In this document: positions 11,951 to 29,004 of the stretch, piece by piece
Numbering within the stretch: position 1 is the stretch's first letter
Layout of the letters: every line of letters begins with the position of its first letter
Source of the DNA: Humulus lupulus
Lineage: Eukaryota; Streptophyta; Magnoliopsida; Rosales; Cannabaceae
Direction of reading: 5' to 3'
Length of the DNA stretch: 64,000 nucleotides
Assembly: GCF_963169125.1 (NCBI RefSeq)
Contig: NC_084802.1
Span: 24,211,107 to 24,275,106, forward strand
Program-made: the position numbers and the translations under genes
The notes under the pieces: model-generated
Database searches by the model: none
The model's input: only the letters and a program-made list of their open reading frames with translations
Told to the model about the DNA's origin: nothing

Positions 11951-12974
11951 ATTGCCCATCTTGACTCTTTATTTTTAAAATCTAACCTTTGGATGTATTT
12001 ATTCAAAAAGTTAAAAAATTCTTTATAAAATGCAAATGATATAAATTTATATTTTTTGTAAGGGTTCACACCATTTCGAACCTTGTATTTTAGTCGATTA
12101 TCCGTTTGGACTCTTTATTTTAAAAAATTAACTTGCAGACCTCATGCTTTGTTAAAAAGTTAAAAATAGGATATTTTTTTCAATTACCCATTTAGACCAT
12201 TTATTATTAAAAACTAACTTTAGGATTATGTGTTTTATCAAAAGGTTAAAAATAACAATAGATAGATTATTTAGTATTATTATTACATATATATTTTTAA
12301 TTGACATATATTATAATTATTAATAAAATAAAAGGAGAAAATAGATTGATTTTTTTCATGATTAATTAATAGCCATAAATTAAAAAAGTAGAATAAAAAA
12401 TGAGAAAAAAATGACATTTATTATTATAATTTATATATGTTGTTAACATATATTTTTATAAAACTATTTACGGTTCAATAAAAAGCACAAATCATATGAA
12501 TAAACTATAACATGAATAAAATATTATTTTAAAATGAAAATTATTAAACTTTTTCAAGATATCAATAGATTATATATCTCTTCAAAAATAAATTATTATA
12601 ATAATAAAAATTTGAATGTAACTATTCATAATTTTAATAATTTAGTTATGACTCTATTAATCCATCAATGTTATTAAACAAAATAATGTGTGAATAGTTT
12701 TAATTTTAGATATTTAGATAGTTTAGATATTATACTTTTTTCTTTTTTAATAATTAACTAATAATTATAAATTTGAAAAAGAAGAATTAAAAAATGTGAA
12801 ATTTTTTAAAAAAAAAATTACATTTATTATTATTATAACATGTGGTAATTAATTATTGTAATTACATTTAAAAAAAATAACGTGTGAACGGTTTTTAATT
12901 TTAGATATTATAGTTTTATAAATTTTGAAAAACAAGAATTAAAAAATGTGAAAAATTTAGAAAAAAAAAATTAC

Positions 12975-13011
<37 letters not shown>

Positions 13012-13051
13012 ACATGAATGATAATTTATTAGTGTAATTATAACGTGTATG
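11951..13051. other. AT-rich intergenic DNA with a TTA microsatellite
   Basis: No gene is visible. Two similar stretches containing 'attaaaaaatgtgaaa' (near 12785 and 12935) and 'ttacatttattattatta' suggest local duplication. A TTA microsatellite lies at about 12977-13011. Confidence 0.5.
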
Positions 13052-13052
13052 C

Positions 13053-13270
13053 ACTACTAGAAAACTATACTTAGGCAACACACGAGAGACAACAGTTTTC
13101 ATAGAACAGTCGTCTCGTGTCAAAAATAGACATGACACGACATTATCTCTTGAACTGTTGTGTAATGCAAATTAAAACTTGCATGAGACAATAGTTTTAG
13201 TGAGACTGTCATAACATGTCTACTTTTAACATGAAACAACATTTCTACGAAAACTGTCGTCTCATCCAAA
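13053..13270 (+). mobile_element. CACTA-like transposon end
   Basis: CACTACTAGAAAAC at 13053 matches the conserved terminal sequence of plant CACTA (EnSpm) transposons. It is followed by repeated sub-terminal motifs around 'gagacaacagttt' and 'gtcgtctc' in both orientations, as expected for CACTA sub-terminal regions. No clear partner end (TAGTAGTG) was found nearby. Motifs of similar look occur at 21830-21960 in the opposite orientation. No transposase is seen, so this is a truncated or non-autonomous piece. Confidence 0.5.
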
Positions 13271-13873
13271 TACAATTCTTTTTTAATCAAGTATTCATAA
13301 ATTTGTATTTTGTTAATATAATTTAATATATTAAATAAATATATTCATAAAAAAATTTAAATTAATAATTTGAAACATAGAATAGCTATTAGTTATATAA
13401 ATAAATTATTCAAATAATTTTCTATTTTTTAATAATTTATAATATTAATTGCAAATTCAATTGGTTATTATATTTTTATGTCCAATTTTTCATAAGGTAG
13501 GTCACCAAATCGTATATATAGTATTTAGGAATTGTTAGTGATAATAGTATAAGTAAAATTATTTTTTATTTTAATTGAAAATTTATATAAATTAAAATAT
13601 TTGAAATATTTATCATCACAAAAACAAATTATTTTTAGTCACAATACATTTTGCGACTAAAAAATATAAACATTGTAACTAAAACAAACTTCATCAACAT
13701 TATGTTATTACTAAAAAAATCTATGACGAAAAGTATTAGTAACACAAAATGTAATTTATTGTGATTAAAAATATATTTAGTCATAATAAATTCTATCATT
13801 ATATTATAAGTTTTAAGAGAATTTTTAGAGTTGTGATATGTAAAATTATTTTTTATAATAGGAGTGCAAAATT

Positions 13874-14955
13874 GTAACATCCCACAAATTCTACATTAAG
13901 AATTTTACGGAAAAAAATAATATTTTATTGAAAAAATAATTTAATTGGGAAAGTTATGAAAATTAAATCACTTTTGATTTAATTATATATTGGGATGATA
14001 AATAGATTTTTATGTCCCAAGTTGTGCATTATTTTTTGGAATAATTAATAAATGATATTAAAATTTAAAAATAAAAAATAATTAGAATTTAAAGAGTTTT
14101 ATTTTTTTTAATTCATATTATTTATTGAGAAATAAATAATAAGAACTCTTTTTAATTTTTTTTAAATAGAATTTATTATGATTTGAATATTTTACATTTT
14201 AAATTGTGAGATTTAAAATAAAAAAAGTTATTGCTCAATTATTATATCATTTATGATATAAAATGTTTTAATTTCAATAAAAATATTATTTTATTAACTA
14301 ATTGTGATAAATTGGTTTAAAATGTCATCTAATTATTTTTTGGGATTTAAAAATGATTTAGATAAATATTTTTTGTGGCAGATTTAGATAAATATTTGTT
14401 TAACTTAAAAAAAACACTCTAGTAATTAAGTGTTGAATTAACAAAATAGAGTAACTAATAAAATAATTGATAAATAAATGAATTAATATATTAAATATCA
14501 GATTTTATTTAATTGAATAAGAAAAAGGAGTTAAAAATTATAATACTAGAATCCTAAAATTGTATTAGCCCCTTCTCTCTCCTCTTCTTCCCAGCCCGAT
14601 ACCACCACTCTTTCTTTTCTTCTCTCGCATCTCAGTCGGCCAGACCAAATGAGCCATCTCCAGCAACCACCCAATGACACGCACCCCACCACAAGCTTCC
14701 TTGGCCCCCAAAACCCCCAACCCGTGAAGCTTGCCTCCCCACTCGTCGGCATTCGTCGCAACTGGCCCCCCGAAGTTCTGTCGCCGATGTGAGTTTGGAG
14801 GATTTTTCTGGCCTCCACCGTCTTCGAAACAAGAATTCAAGGGAATGGTTGGGTTTGTGAGCTCAAGATAAGCAAAACCCCTATGGAAATTGGACTGAAA
14901 TGTCGCTGGAGGTGCTCACCAATGTCAAGAACGACTTTCTTCTTCTTCTTGTAAG
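13874..14955 (+). mobile_element. LTR-like sequence with leader and splice donor
   Basis: It begins TGTAACATCCC at 13874, like the other long LTRs here. It is AT-rich to about 14540, then turns abruptly into a CT/GC-rich leader (14570-14950) that ends in a strong donor-like TTGTAAGTTC (14949). This mirrors the leader-plus-donor layout of the other long LTRs. The 3' end is not recognisable. The GC-rich minus-strand open frames at 14546-14840 show no family resemblance and are probably chance. Confidence 0.4.
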
Positions 14956-16856
14956 TTCTTTCTTTTGTTTCCTTTTCTTCTTTAGTATATATTACTGTCA
15001 CTGAATCTTGTGGAGCCAGAATTGCATATATTAACTCTTTTTAAAGCTACAAATCTAGGACCCTATTTATTTTGATATATATATATATATTCAGCTTGAG
15101 AAAGAATGTGAGATATTTGATTTTGGCTTATTATTTTAGACAAATTTATGCTTACTAGCCATTTGGGTATTCTCTTCTTTCTCTGCGTAGTAGCTCTATT
15201 TTTTTTCTCATGCTCTATCTATATTTCTATATGTATACATTTTGAATCCTTCTCAATAATTTGTGAAATAAGGGATATCTGAATGACTTCACCTGTGCTG
15301 GCCTCTTCGCTCCTAATAGCTTCTTCTTCAAAACCAGGGCACTTTTGAGAGAATTGCCTCCTTTTATGAGCTTTGATGTGTATATTATTTGGTGTAAAGT
15401 ATATATAGAAGCATTGGCTTATGCTTAGAAGGCATATCTATTTGTTATATTCATTGATTTCAAATCTATTCCATGGATATACATACACGGTATGCTCTCT
15501 CGTCAACCCTTATTGGTGGTGTAATGGGTGCACATGCTCAATTATGGGAGGTATATTTCCTATATTTAATCTTCTATGCTCTTCTCCTTTTGTAGCATTC
15601 CCTTTCATAATGTGTTTGAGTAGTTATCTTGATGCTCATAATATTCTTTTTCTGTGTTTTGTCTCTTGCACATAAATGGTTTGTTAAAATGCCTTAATGA
15701 AATGGATTGTAGTGTGCAATCTTATATTTTCATATACTGATGACGTGTATAGCTATAACCAGGTTAATAGAAACAAAATGATACTAGTTTTACACGTACA
15801 ATTGATTTTTTCATTATCATTGTACTAATTTTTTTTATCTTGTAGTCATTCTTTCATGTATGTGATATGGGATTTGATCTAGTTAGCGCTGCACATTTAA
15901 TATTAATGAAGCATTTATATTAAAAAGGGAATTTAAATACATGTGCTCCTATTTTGTTTTCTTCTCAATATTGAAGTGTTATTTTAGAACTTTACATTTT
16001 TAGGCAGAGACATCTAAACTTAGTTCTATATTTTTATTTGGGAGGAATTGAAATTTGGTTACTGCAGATAAAATTGGCTTGTGGAAGAGGAAAGAATCAT
16101 ATTAAAAATATCTCTACTTTAGTCATGTATCTTTTCAAGATTAAGCAAACCAGATAACAACTTTGCTCAAGTAGTTGTTTGAATCAAAGCTGAGCTACCA
16201 CTTATTTACTTTGTTGAATTATGACTTATCAAGTTTATATTAATTACTATTATGGAGGAAAAGAAAATATACATTTCAGTTGCATTTTTGTGTTGTATAT
16301 TTGTTGAAACTAGGCATTGATTGCCATTTGTTAGCAAATGCATACGACAAATTCATGCCCATCAAGAACATTCTAACTTATGATTACTTGTTACATATAA
16401 ATATACTTGTCTAGCTTGACTAGTCTTGAAGCTCAACTCCTTGGTGTCTCTTATTACTTGTATAAATTCTTGATTGTAACTAAGACTTTTATTTGCATTA
16501 TTGAAGACATCATATGCTTCATATTCTGCAAGACTGTAACTAATATTGAAATTGAAATAATGCATTTTCATTATTTACCAGCATATGCATAATATTCCTC
16601 TAGTAATTATTTTTGAAATCATGACAAGGTGGATCATCAAGCAAGAATTAAAATGTTTTTTTCCCTAGTCATACATCATGTACCTTACTTTTTCTGATCA
16701 GACTTCTATAGATGTCCAAATAAGTGACTAACTCAGTAGGTCTCAACTCAAGTATAATTTGGCTCATGTATATCTCATGCCTTTTTTAACACCTCTTGTA
16801 AATATCTGTAGTACCTTTACGCAAACTCTTAAATCGTGATTTTTGAGTATTCACAG
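14956..16856. other. Unassigned AT-rich sequence upstream of the callose synthase pseudogene
   Basis: No protein match or RNA gene was recognised. An (AT)n run lies near 15078-15092. It may include decayed upstream introns of the callose synthase copy, since intron-like T-rich sequence continues into the first recognised exon. Confidence 0.35.
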
Positions 16857-19800
16857 AGTTGAACATGAATGGCATGAGTTCTTCCCCAAGGGTATTACTT
16901 GTCGCTTCTTCTTGTGACATGAGCATTCACTTAATTAACTTGTTTTCTATGCTAATACTCTCTTTCCAATGCAGCTCAAAACAACTATGGAGCAGTCGTG
17001 TCACTTTGGGCATCAGTTATCATGGTCCCTTTACTACATCTTTCCTTAAGTTTGACATAATGGTTCATTAATGTGCTCTTGTATAAATGAAACTTCTTGC
17101 TGGCATTGATGAGACACCTCATACTGTCCCCCATCATATGCAGGTTTATTTTATGGATACACAAATTTGGTATTCAGTTTATTCAACTTTATATGGTGGT
17201 GTCATTGGGGCCTTTGATCGTCTAGGAGAGGTAATCGATTTGATTATTATTTTTCGTACATCAATTTAATTTAATGCAAGTTGTATGTTATGTTTCCTGT
17301 TCACTTCTTGGGATAGCCTGGTAATGAATGAAATCAATACTTTCTTATCTACTCATTCTTATAGTAACAGTTGTCACTGATTAAAGCATGCCCACTTTCT
17401 TATAGATACGAACATTGGGGATGCTTAGATCAAGGTTCCAGTCCTTACCTGGTGCATTCAACACATATCTGGTGCCTTCAAATAGGTCGCAGAAAATAGG
17501 ATTTTCTTTTGCCAAGCGTTTTGTTGAGGTTGCTTTTAAAAAAAATTGTACTGTTTCATGGCATTAGCAATGGTATAGATTCCTTCAATATATCTTTGTT
17601 TGCACTTCACCCTACAGATTACATCAAGCAGGAGAAGCGAAGCTGCAAAATTTGCACAATTGTGGAATGAAGTTATATGTAGCTTCCGAGAGGAAGATCT
17701 CATTAGTGACAGGAAAGGCCTAAAATTCAGTCATTTTTTAACTAACTTGTGTTCATCATTTTATTAAAGATATACTTGGTTCCTTTACTTCAGGGAAATT
17801 GATTTGTTGCTAGTTCCTTATTCATCAGATCCAGGGCTGAAGATTATTCAGTGGCCACCTTTTTTGCTTGCTAGCAAGGTAAGTATAAACATGTTGAGAT
17901 CTTACATATGTTACCGTGGCCTTATTTGACCTTTTCTTTTTACCTCTGCAGATACCAATAGCATTGGACATGGAAGCTCAATTTAAATCCAGGGACTCTG
18001 ATCTCTGGAAGCGTATATGTGCTGATGAATACATGAAATGTGCAGTGATTCACTGTTATGAATTTTTCAAGCATGTCTTGAGCATTCTTGTGGTTGGAGA
18101 TAATGAAAAAAGGTTATATTGGTAGCAATTGGTTTCTCTACAAGTAGAATATATAATTCTGTTTGTTTCAGTTTCTAGAAATCGAAGAGTCAGAATAAAA
18201 CTAATGTCTAGTTTTGTAGTCTATAATGTAAATGAGTTATAGTTCTTACGGTTTCTGAAACTTCTTTGTCACACTTAAAATTTTCTCTTACATATCAAGA
18301 TTTCAAAACAAAATTTAAAAACTGGAAAAGGTACTGGGTAATTACATTGTTTTTTTTTTTTAAAAAAATTAATTTTTCCATTACTCTTATAGCTGGGAAC
18401 ACTTGATTTTGATCTTTGCATTTTTGGCAATACTGTTTCTAGTTTTTCATGTATGAGCTAAATTTCAACGATTTTTCTTTTTTTTTTTTCCTTTTAACAC
18501 CACAGATTGATTTCATTTACGCCAAGTCATTTATGCTTGAACCAAATAACATGTACCATAATGTAACTTGCAGAAATTACAAAAAAGTGTTTTATATATT
18601 ATTGAGCGTGGATATCAATAATTATTATAGTCTCATCCTATATAAAATGTTGCTATACATTCTAATATGATTTTATGGTTTGCAGGATAATTAGCATCAT
18701 TATTAAAGAAGTTGAAAGTAGCATCTCAAAAAATCTGCTTCTTGCAAACTTCAGAATGGGTCCTTTACCTACTCTTTGCAAGAAATTTGTGGAGCTTGTA
18801 GAGATCTTGGTAAATTATTAGAAGAGAGCATATATGTAATTATATACACAGTACATGCTTAGCTTGAAAATTCAATAAACTTTATTATTACAACTTCTTT
18901 GTTGAAGAAAGACGCTGAACCATCCAATAAAGATACAGTGGTGTTGTTGCTGCAAGATATGTTGGAAGTTGTCACCCGTGACATGATGGTGAATGAGCTC
19001 AGGTAGGTTTAACATTATGCCATTCTATCTGAAGCAATTGTTGTGAGTTTTAAAAGTTGAATTGTAATTCATGAACTTTTTTCATGTTATACCTTTCAGG
19101 GAATTGCTTGAAGTTGGTCATAGCAGCAAGGATACTGGGAGACAACTTTTTGCAGGTACTGATACAAGACCTGCCATAGCATTCCCCCCAGTTGTCACAG
19201 CTCAGTGGGAAGAACAGGTATAAAAATTTAGACTCAGATGCATTTTAACTGCAATCTGTTGTAACTATTTAACTAAAACATGCTTATTGCTTGCCATCAT
19301 TCTAGATAAGACGCCTATACCTCTTGTTGACAGTGAAGGAATCTGCTACTGATGTACCAACTAACCTCGAAGCATGTAGAAGAATCTCATTTTTCACAAA
19401 TTCACTGTTCATGGATATGCCACGTGCCCCCAAAGTCCGGAAAATGCTTTCTTTCAGGTTCGATAAAAGTTCTTAACTCATAAACATGGAACATATTAAT
19501 TCCATACGCCTGAACCTTCTTGAAACTAGTCAGGGTACTTGTAATTAGAATAGCAAGGTCTTTTAAGGCCTCAGCATATGATCTACCAGTACCTTTCAAA
19601 ACCCAGAAAGTGGCCTGTAGCGGCATTATTTCTTATATATTTTTTTTTAATGTTGAATATTTAAAAGCATATATTATTTCACTTACTTTTTCCTGGGGGT
19701 TATATTCATGGAACAAATTGGCTAGGAGTTTAGTGTATGTTTCTATCCTTGTATGTGTAGGATATATTTTATCTGCAATATATTATATTCTTGCAGCCAG

Positions 19801-21566
19801 CATAGCTTAGGCTCATAAAATGAAATATTGATTGCATGATTTGTATCTTAATTTCCTGCTACTGGCAGTTTCATGACTCCATACTACAGTGAGGAGACAG
19901 TTTACTCTAAAACTGACCTTGAGTTGGAAAATGAAGATGGTGTATCAATCTTATATTACTTGCAGAAAATTTTCCCAGGTGTGTGATTCTGTCTTTTAAC
20001 TTTGTTTCACAGTAAATTTTCTATTTGATTTAATGACCACATTCTAAATTCGGTATTTAATCATTTTGCAACTTGCAGATGAGTGGAATAACTTCATGGA
20101 GCGAATTAATTGTAAAAAAGATAGCGAGATATGGGAAACTGAGGAAAACATTTTACAGCTTCGTCACTGGGTCTCCCTAAGAGGACAAACTCTCTGCAGA
20201 ACAAGTATTGGATGCATTCCTTTCTCATGTTTCATAGTATTAATCAGCTTGTTGTACTGACTATTTTTTGTGTTTCAGTTCGAGGAATGATGTACTACAA
20301 ATGAGCTTTGAAGCTTCAGGCTTTCCTTGACATGGCCAATGAAAGTGGTAAGAGTATTTTCACCCAAATCTTTAACCAAGAGACTTCTAAAGATCTTGTT
20401 GCAAATTCTAGTGCCTTCATATATTAAGGCCTTTTTGGGATTGTAGCTTTTACAGAAATCATCAACTATTCTGTCTTCTGAAAACAAGATCTCAGTTGCT
20501 TCATAAAATTTATAGTGTATCTTTCTGTGTTGTAGTCAATTTTATTTCACTTGAAAAAACAGGATTGTGCTAAAAAATCATGCAAAAGTTATTAAAGCTT
20601 TAGAAGTTTAGAATCAATCTATAAACTCTTACTTCCTAGTCCTCTTTTTTTGGGTTTTAGGAATCAATGTCTATCAAGCTCTTAGTTCTTAGTACACTTT
20701 AATTGTGCATGTTTATTATATGCCAGTGGTGTTTGCCTATGAACACAATCAATGTTTTTCCTAATCTCTGTCCATATGAGGTAGTTTAAGTAGTTATATT
20801 TTCTTTATGTTTGTAATTTCTTGCTGTGAACAGAGATACTTGGAGGCTACAAAGCCATAACAGTTCCATCAGAGGAAGATAAAAAAAGCCAAAGATCTCT
20901 TTATGCACAATTAGAAGCAGTTGCTGACATGAAATTCACATATATCGCTACCTGTCAAAACTATGGCAACCAGAAGCGAAGTGGAGATCATCGTGCAACA
21001 GACATCCTGAACTTGATGGTCAAGTATGTTCTCCATTTGTTAATTAATGTTACATGTCATTTCTTCATTTCATTCAAGAATTAAATTTTTTTTCCTTTGT
21101 ACAGTAATCCTTCTCTTAGGGTGGCATATATTGATGAAGTTGAAGAGAATGAAGGAGGAAAAGTACATAAAGTTTATTATTCAGTTTTGGTGAAAGCTGT
21201 TGATAATCTTAGTCAGGTAAATATTGAGAACAATAATTGTGCTTCTATGCCTTATGATATACAACTGATTGTTTTGGTACCGGTTTAAAGGAAATATATC
21301 AGATAAAATTACTGGGTTCAGCCAAGATAGGAGAAGGAAAGCCAGAAAACCAAAACCATGTTATAATTTTCACGAGAGGAGAAGCTCTCCAGACGATTGA
21401 CATGAATCAGGTAACCATTAGAATTTGAAGTTATCTTATGTTGTCTTTTGAATTAAGGCCAAGTTTGAGGCTGAAAGCTTCCAAATTTCTGTAGGACAAT
21501 TACTTGGAAGAAGCTTTAAAAATGCGTAACCTTTTGGAAAAATTCAATGGGCAGCAGGCTTCTTGA
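16857..21566 (+). pseudogene. Callose synthase 5-like (1,3-beta-glucan synthase) pseudogene
   Basis: About 18 exons can be read: 16857-16891, 16975-17024, 17144-17230, 17406-17528, 17618-17712, 17794-17878, 17952-18112, 18686-18809, 18908-19002, 19100-19217, 19306-19457, 19869-19978, 20079-20204, 20279-20347, 20834-21023, 21105-21216, 21291-21410 and 21495-21566. They encode the central part of a GT48 callose synthase, a plasma-membrane enzyme making 1,3-beta-glucan from UDP-glucose. Signposts are [60 protein letters not shown] and FTRGEALQTIDMNQ. Wording is closest to Arabidopsis CalS5 (GSL2) from memory. The N-terminus, much of the glucan synthase domain and all C-terminal membrane segments are absent; homology ends at LLEKFNGQQAS followed by TGA. 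A stop TGA at 20302-20304 replaces an expected Arg, and the donor after 17712 reads GA instead of GT. Confidence 0.9.
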
Positions 21567-21998
21567 GCGGATGAGCCATAGCTAGAGTAACTTTTGCAAT
21601 CATAATTAAGAAATATACTAATTGTAGTTTTTAGTTATCCCTTACATAGTTATTACAAGTGTATATTTTGTTCTTGTAATTTTTAAATCTGGAACATACT
21701 GAGTTCTATTGATTATTTTGTTTGCCAATTGATTCTGTCTGAACCATGTTGTAATTACACAAGAAATTATGAATGAATATAGTAGTTGAAAATAAAGAAA
21801 TGAAAAAATTCTCATATTCTACATGGGACGTCGGTCTTCACATAATTGTTGTCTTATGTATTACAGGGGACGATGCTTGCACATAAATTGTCATCTACTC
21901 AAGCGTCATCTTTCTGCAGGACATGAGATGACGCTTATGTATTACAAGGTTACGCCCATTGAATTTTTCCAAAAGGTTACTCTAGAAAATAGATGGAG

Positions 21999-22244
21999 TG
22001 CTTTGGAGCAATTTTAGAGTGTCACATCATCTCATTGATGCTTTCCTTTATATAAATATATAGATATAGATTTAGAGATATTTAGATAGATTAGATAATA
22101 TATTTTTTTTATTTATTAACTAATAATCATAAATTTGAAAAAGAATAATTAAAAAATGTAAAAATTTTAGAAAATAGAAAGAATGCTTTAGAGAAATTTT
22201 AGAGTGCTACTTCTTCTCCTTGATGCTCTCCTTTATATAAATAC
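21999..22244. repeat. Two diverged direct copies of a 58-bp sequence
   Basis: The stretch 21999-22057 (ctttggagcaattttagag ... cctttatataaata) recurs at 22186-22244 with about a dozen changes. The offset is 187 bases. The copies look like the 3' end of a dispersed repeat, perhaps a non-autonomous transposon end duplicated by a second insertion. Confidence 0.6.
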
Positions 22245-23142
22245 TAGGTAGAAGCAATGTGCAATGCATGTTTGCTTAGTATTAAAATTGTAGACATTAT
22301 CTATTATTTTAATAAAAACTGGATCACTATTTTTTAGAAATATATATATATATATATATAATAGAATGAATTGTAGTTCTATAATATATATATATATATA
22401 TAAATATTTATATCAATAATCTCTACATATATGACATCTAAACACAGCGTTGATATATATATATATATATTTATATGACTACATGACATATATATAAAAT
22501 ATACTAATATTTAAAAAGAAATTAATAATAGAAATAAAATAAGAATAGAAAAATTCTTAGTGTAAACAGTAGTATACATGCATCACTAATGTATCTGTCA
22601 ATGTCCTTTGGTTAATTTGATGAAGAAAAAAAGTCACAATCACTTGATAAAAAATAAACTATCACACAAATTTATAAGATAAAAAAAATGATATGCATGC
22701 CTTTATTATTTTTAAATAACTATGATTTAATTATTTAAATTATCATAAAATATCATTTAATTAATTAATTTTTGTTTAAGTTTATGTTTGTTCTAGTTTT
22801 TAAATTTGGCAGTGACAACAAAAGATTATATATTATATGTTTAATATAATATTAAGTTTAAGTATAATTAAATTTTCTTTAAGTTATAAAATGTATGCTT
22901 TTATTATTTTTAAATAATTATCATTGTAAAATATCTCAAAAATATCCTATTTTAATTTGTTAATTATTTATTTATTTAATTTTATTTAAGTTTAAGTCAT
23001 GTTTACAACCTACCGTTAAATATAAAAATATTCTGTTAAATATAAGAATATTCCGTTAAAGTTAACGGAAAAAAAAGTGTTAAAACTAAGAATTTTCGTT
23101 ATCTACACACTTTTTATGTAGAAGAGATATAGATTTAATATT

Positions 23143-23470
23143 AGACTAGATATTTATTAATTATATTAATATAAATTCAAATGTTATAAAATATCATTTA
23201 TAATAATATATTATAAAGACTAGATATTTAATAATTATATCAATATAAATTCAAATATTATAAAATATTATTATTATAATAATATATAATCCTAATTTTT
23301 ATAAAATTTTGCTAGAATAAATATTTAGTAATTATATTAATATAAATTCAAATATTATAAAATATTATCATCATAATAATATTTAATATAAAACTAGATA
23401 TTTAATAATTATATTAATATATATTCACATGTTATAAAATATTATTATTACAACAATATATAATACATAA
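23143..23470. repeat. AT-rich tandem repeat, four copies of 74-92 bp
   Basis: Units start with actagatattta or a variant at 23145, 23219, 23311 (gctagaataaatattta) and 23393. Each continues with aattatattaatataaattcaaat and ttataaaatatta. Spacing is 74, 92 and 82 bases, so the unit length varies by internal indels. Confidence 0.7.
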
Positions 23471-24310
23471 TAAATACATTATGTATAAGTGTCATGTGTT
23501 TACAAATAATATGACTGACTAATTAATTAAGAAATTAAAATAACATTTATCTTTTATCAATAAATGTTATAATAGCTTGTGATCTAAAATGTTATCGTAT
23601 TATTTTTAAAAAAAAATCATAAACAATGTTTTGGTTTAATTTTGATTTTAATATGTTTATGTCATTCTTTTATATATAACATTATTTGTTTATTTGCTAA
23701 AAAAAATATTGTTTATTTATTTAAAATTTATATGACAATCATAAAAACTTAACAAAAATAATTAATAAATTTTCTAAATAAAACTAAGCAGTATTTTCAA
23801 AATATATTTGGTATCATTAGGAATCATATTTTTGAATAAATTATTTCTAAGACCGTAAAAATAATAAGTTAATGAAAAAAACATAAAATAAGTTAATTTT
23901 TGAAATGAAGTTGGTGGAAACAAATGATAAGAATGTGGTTCACTGATAACTGTTCATTCTTTTGAGATGTAAGTTCAATGGGTCTTCCTGATCTTTGCTT
24001 CTTATGTTGGAATGGAGATAATGTAGATCATACAATAGCTTTTATTGCTTATTTTTAAAATGTGTTATAAAAAAAATAAAAAGACAAAAGACAAAACAAT
24101 AATTTATCCAAGAAAGACATCTAGCAGAATAGGAAATATTCACAGAAATTGTCCATAATTTTAATTCAGGACCTAAAAATTCTATCTTCGTTTATCACAA
24201 CAAAGATGATAATTTAGTTATTTGTTTGAGAAACCAAATTGATAAAGATATGCAGACAATGGTAGATTATTTTTATTTGGATAAAAGAATTCTGCACCCT
24301 CTCTTCAATC

Positions 24311-27815
<3,505 letters not shown>

Positions 27816-29004
27816 TGAAGCAACACCAAAGCTTGAAAATAATCACTATAATCTCTGCCAAAAGAAACAGAAGTAGTTTCAGTCGTGAATTGGGATGTTT
27901 ATAGTTTATAATAACAAAAAATATCCCATGATTAAAGGAATTATAAATTAAAATTTGGTTTGGATAAGGTTTAAAATTAATTTAAAAATATAGATAAGAT
28001 TAGTTGAATTGAATAAATTAACAAAATAAAAATACGTATATAAATTAATAAATGAGTAAGTACCCGGAAACCTCGACTGCTTCGAATCTCCCGGTACCGT
28101 TGCTCATCCTTGATTGCAAATTTACACGTCATACTAACATATGCTACGTCATCTTTTTCTTTTTTGGCTGGGATATTATGTTACTTAGATAGATATAATC
28201 GGATTTTAAACTTTTTAAATTATGGAACTTATCTACTCAATTAAAAAATTAGGTGATAAAAATATCAAATTGGGTCATATTGTGAAGTTAGGGCTAACAT
28301 TGCATGTTTGTACCGATTTGTAATATCAATAAGATGTACTCAAAAAAAAAATGAAGTAAAGAATGTGTTAGGGTTGCGAATAGTGAGTTTTGGTTGCTTG
28401 GGTTTAGATTTTGCAGGTTTGGATTGAGTGAAATAAAATTCTAAATTTGTCCGAGTTATAACAGTTTTTTATGGGTTGGACTCAAATTCATGCAGATTGG
28501 GTTAATGAGCTTTATTATAAAGATTTTTTCTTAAATACACATTTTTATTTTTTTACGGTTCTTATTTTTTATTTTAAAAAATACATACTCAAGTTTTCAA
28601 AAATTCGATTTTTAGGAAAAATAATTTGAAAATAACTCACAAGATTAACTAAACATCAACAAAAAAAACTTAAAAGCAACATGAAAAAAAAAAAAAAAAA
28701 CTAAAAACAATACAAAAAAAGAAAAAAAAAAGCTAAAACTGTAAAAAAAAATATAAAATTTTCTTAAAACTATAAAATTGAAGAAAAAAAAAGTTCGACC
28801 ATAAAAACGTAATTTTTTAGGAAAAATTATTATTTTATGTAAAAATCTCTTTTTTATAAGAGAATTTTTTTTCAATTTTATAGGTTTTGCACTTATAGTT
28901 TGCAAATATATGACAATTATACTTTTTCCAAGTTTTATGGGAAAATTAAAAAAAACTTCAAGTTTTTATGGGAAAGAAATACATTATTAAGAAAATGATA
29001 AAAA
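27816..29004. other. Upstream region of the xylulose kinase gene and AT-rich spacer
   Basis: This holds the probable 5' UTR and promoter of the minus-strand kinase gene. No single TATA box stands out among many AT-rich candidates. From 28640 to 28950 the plus strand is A-rich low-complexity sequence, and the long open frame on its opposite strand is poly-Phe/Lys noise. Confidence 0.4.

Larger units (their letters stand above)
21567..24310. other. AT-rich intergenic region with short repeats
   Basis: No gene is seen. The segment 21830-21960 has repeated gtcatct/gtcgtct-type motifs like CACTA sub-terminal repeats. (AT)n runs lie around 22340-22360, 22385-22400 and 22450-22470. The repeats at 21999-22244 and 23143-23470 are listed separately. 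Confidence 0.5.

Noticed and set aside
14546..14840. Three overlapping minus-strand open frames in a GC-rich patch
   Set aside because: They overlap in two frames, have no recognisable domain, and lie on the strand opposite the CT-rich leader of an LTR-like sequence. The composition explains them.
28645..28905. 86-residue minus-strand open frame rich in Phe and Lys
   Set aside because: It is a translation of A/T homopolymer tracts, with no family resemblance.
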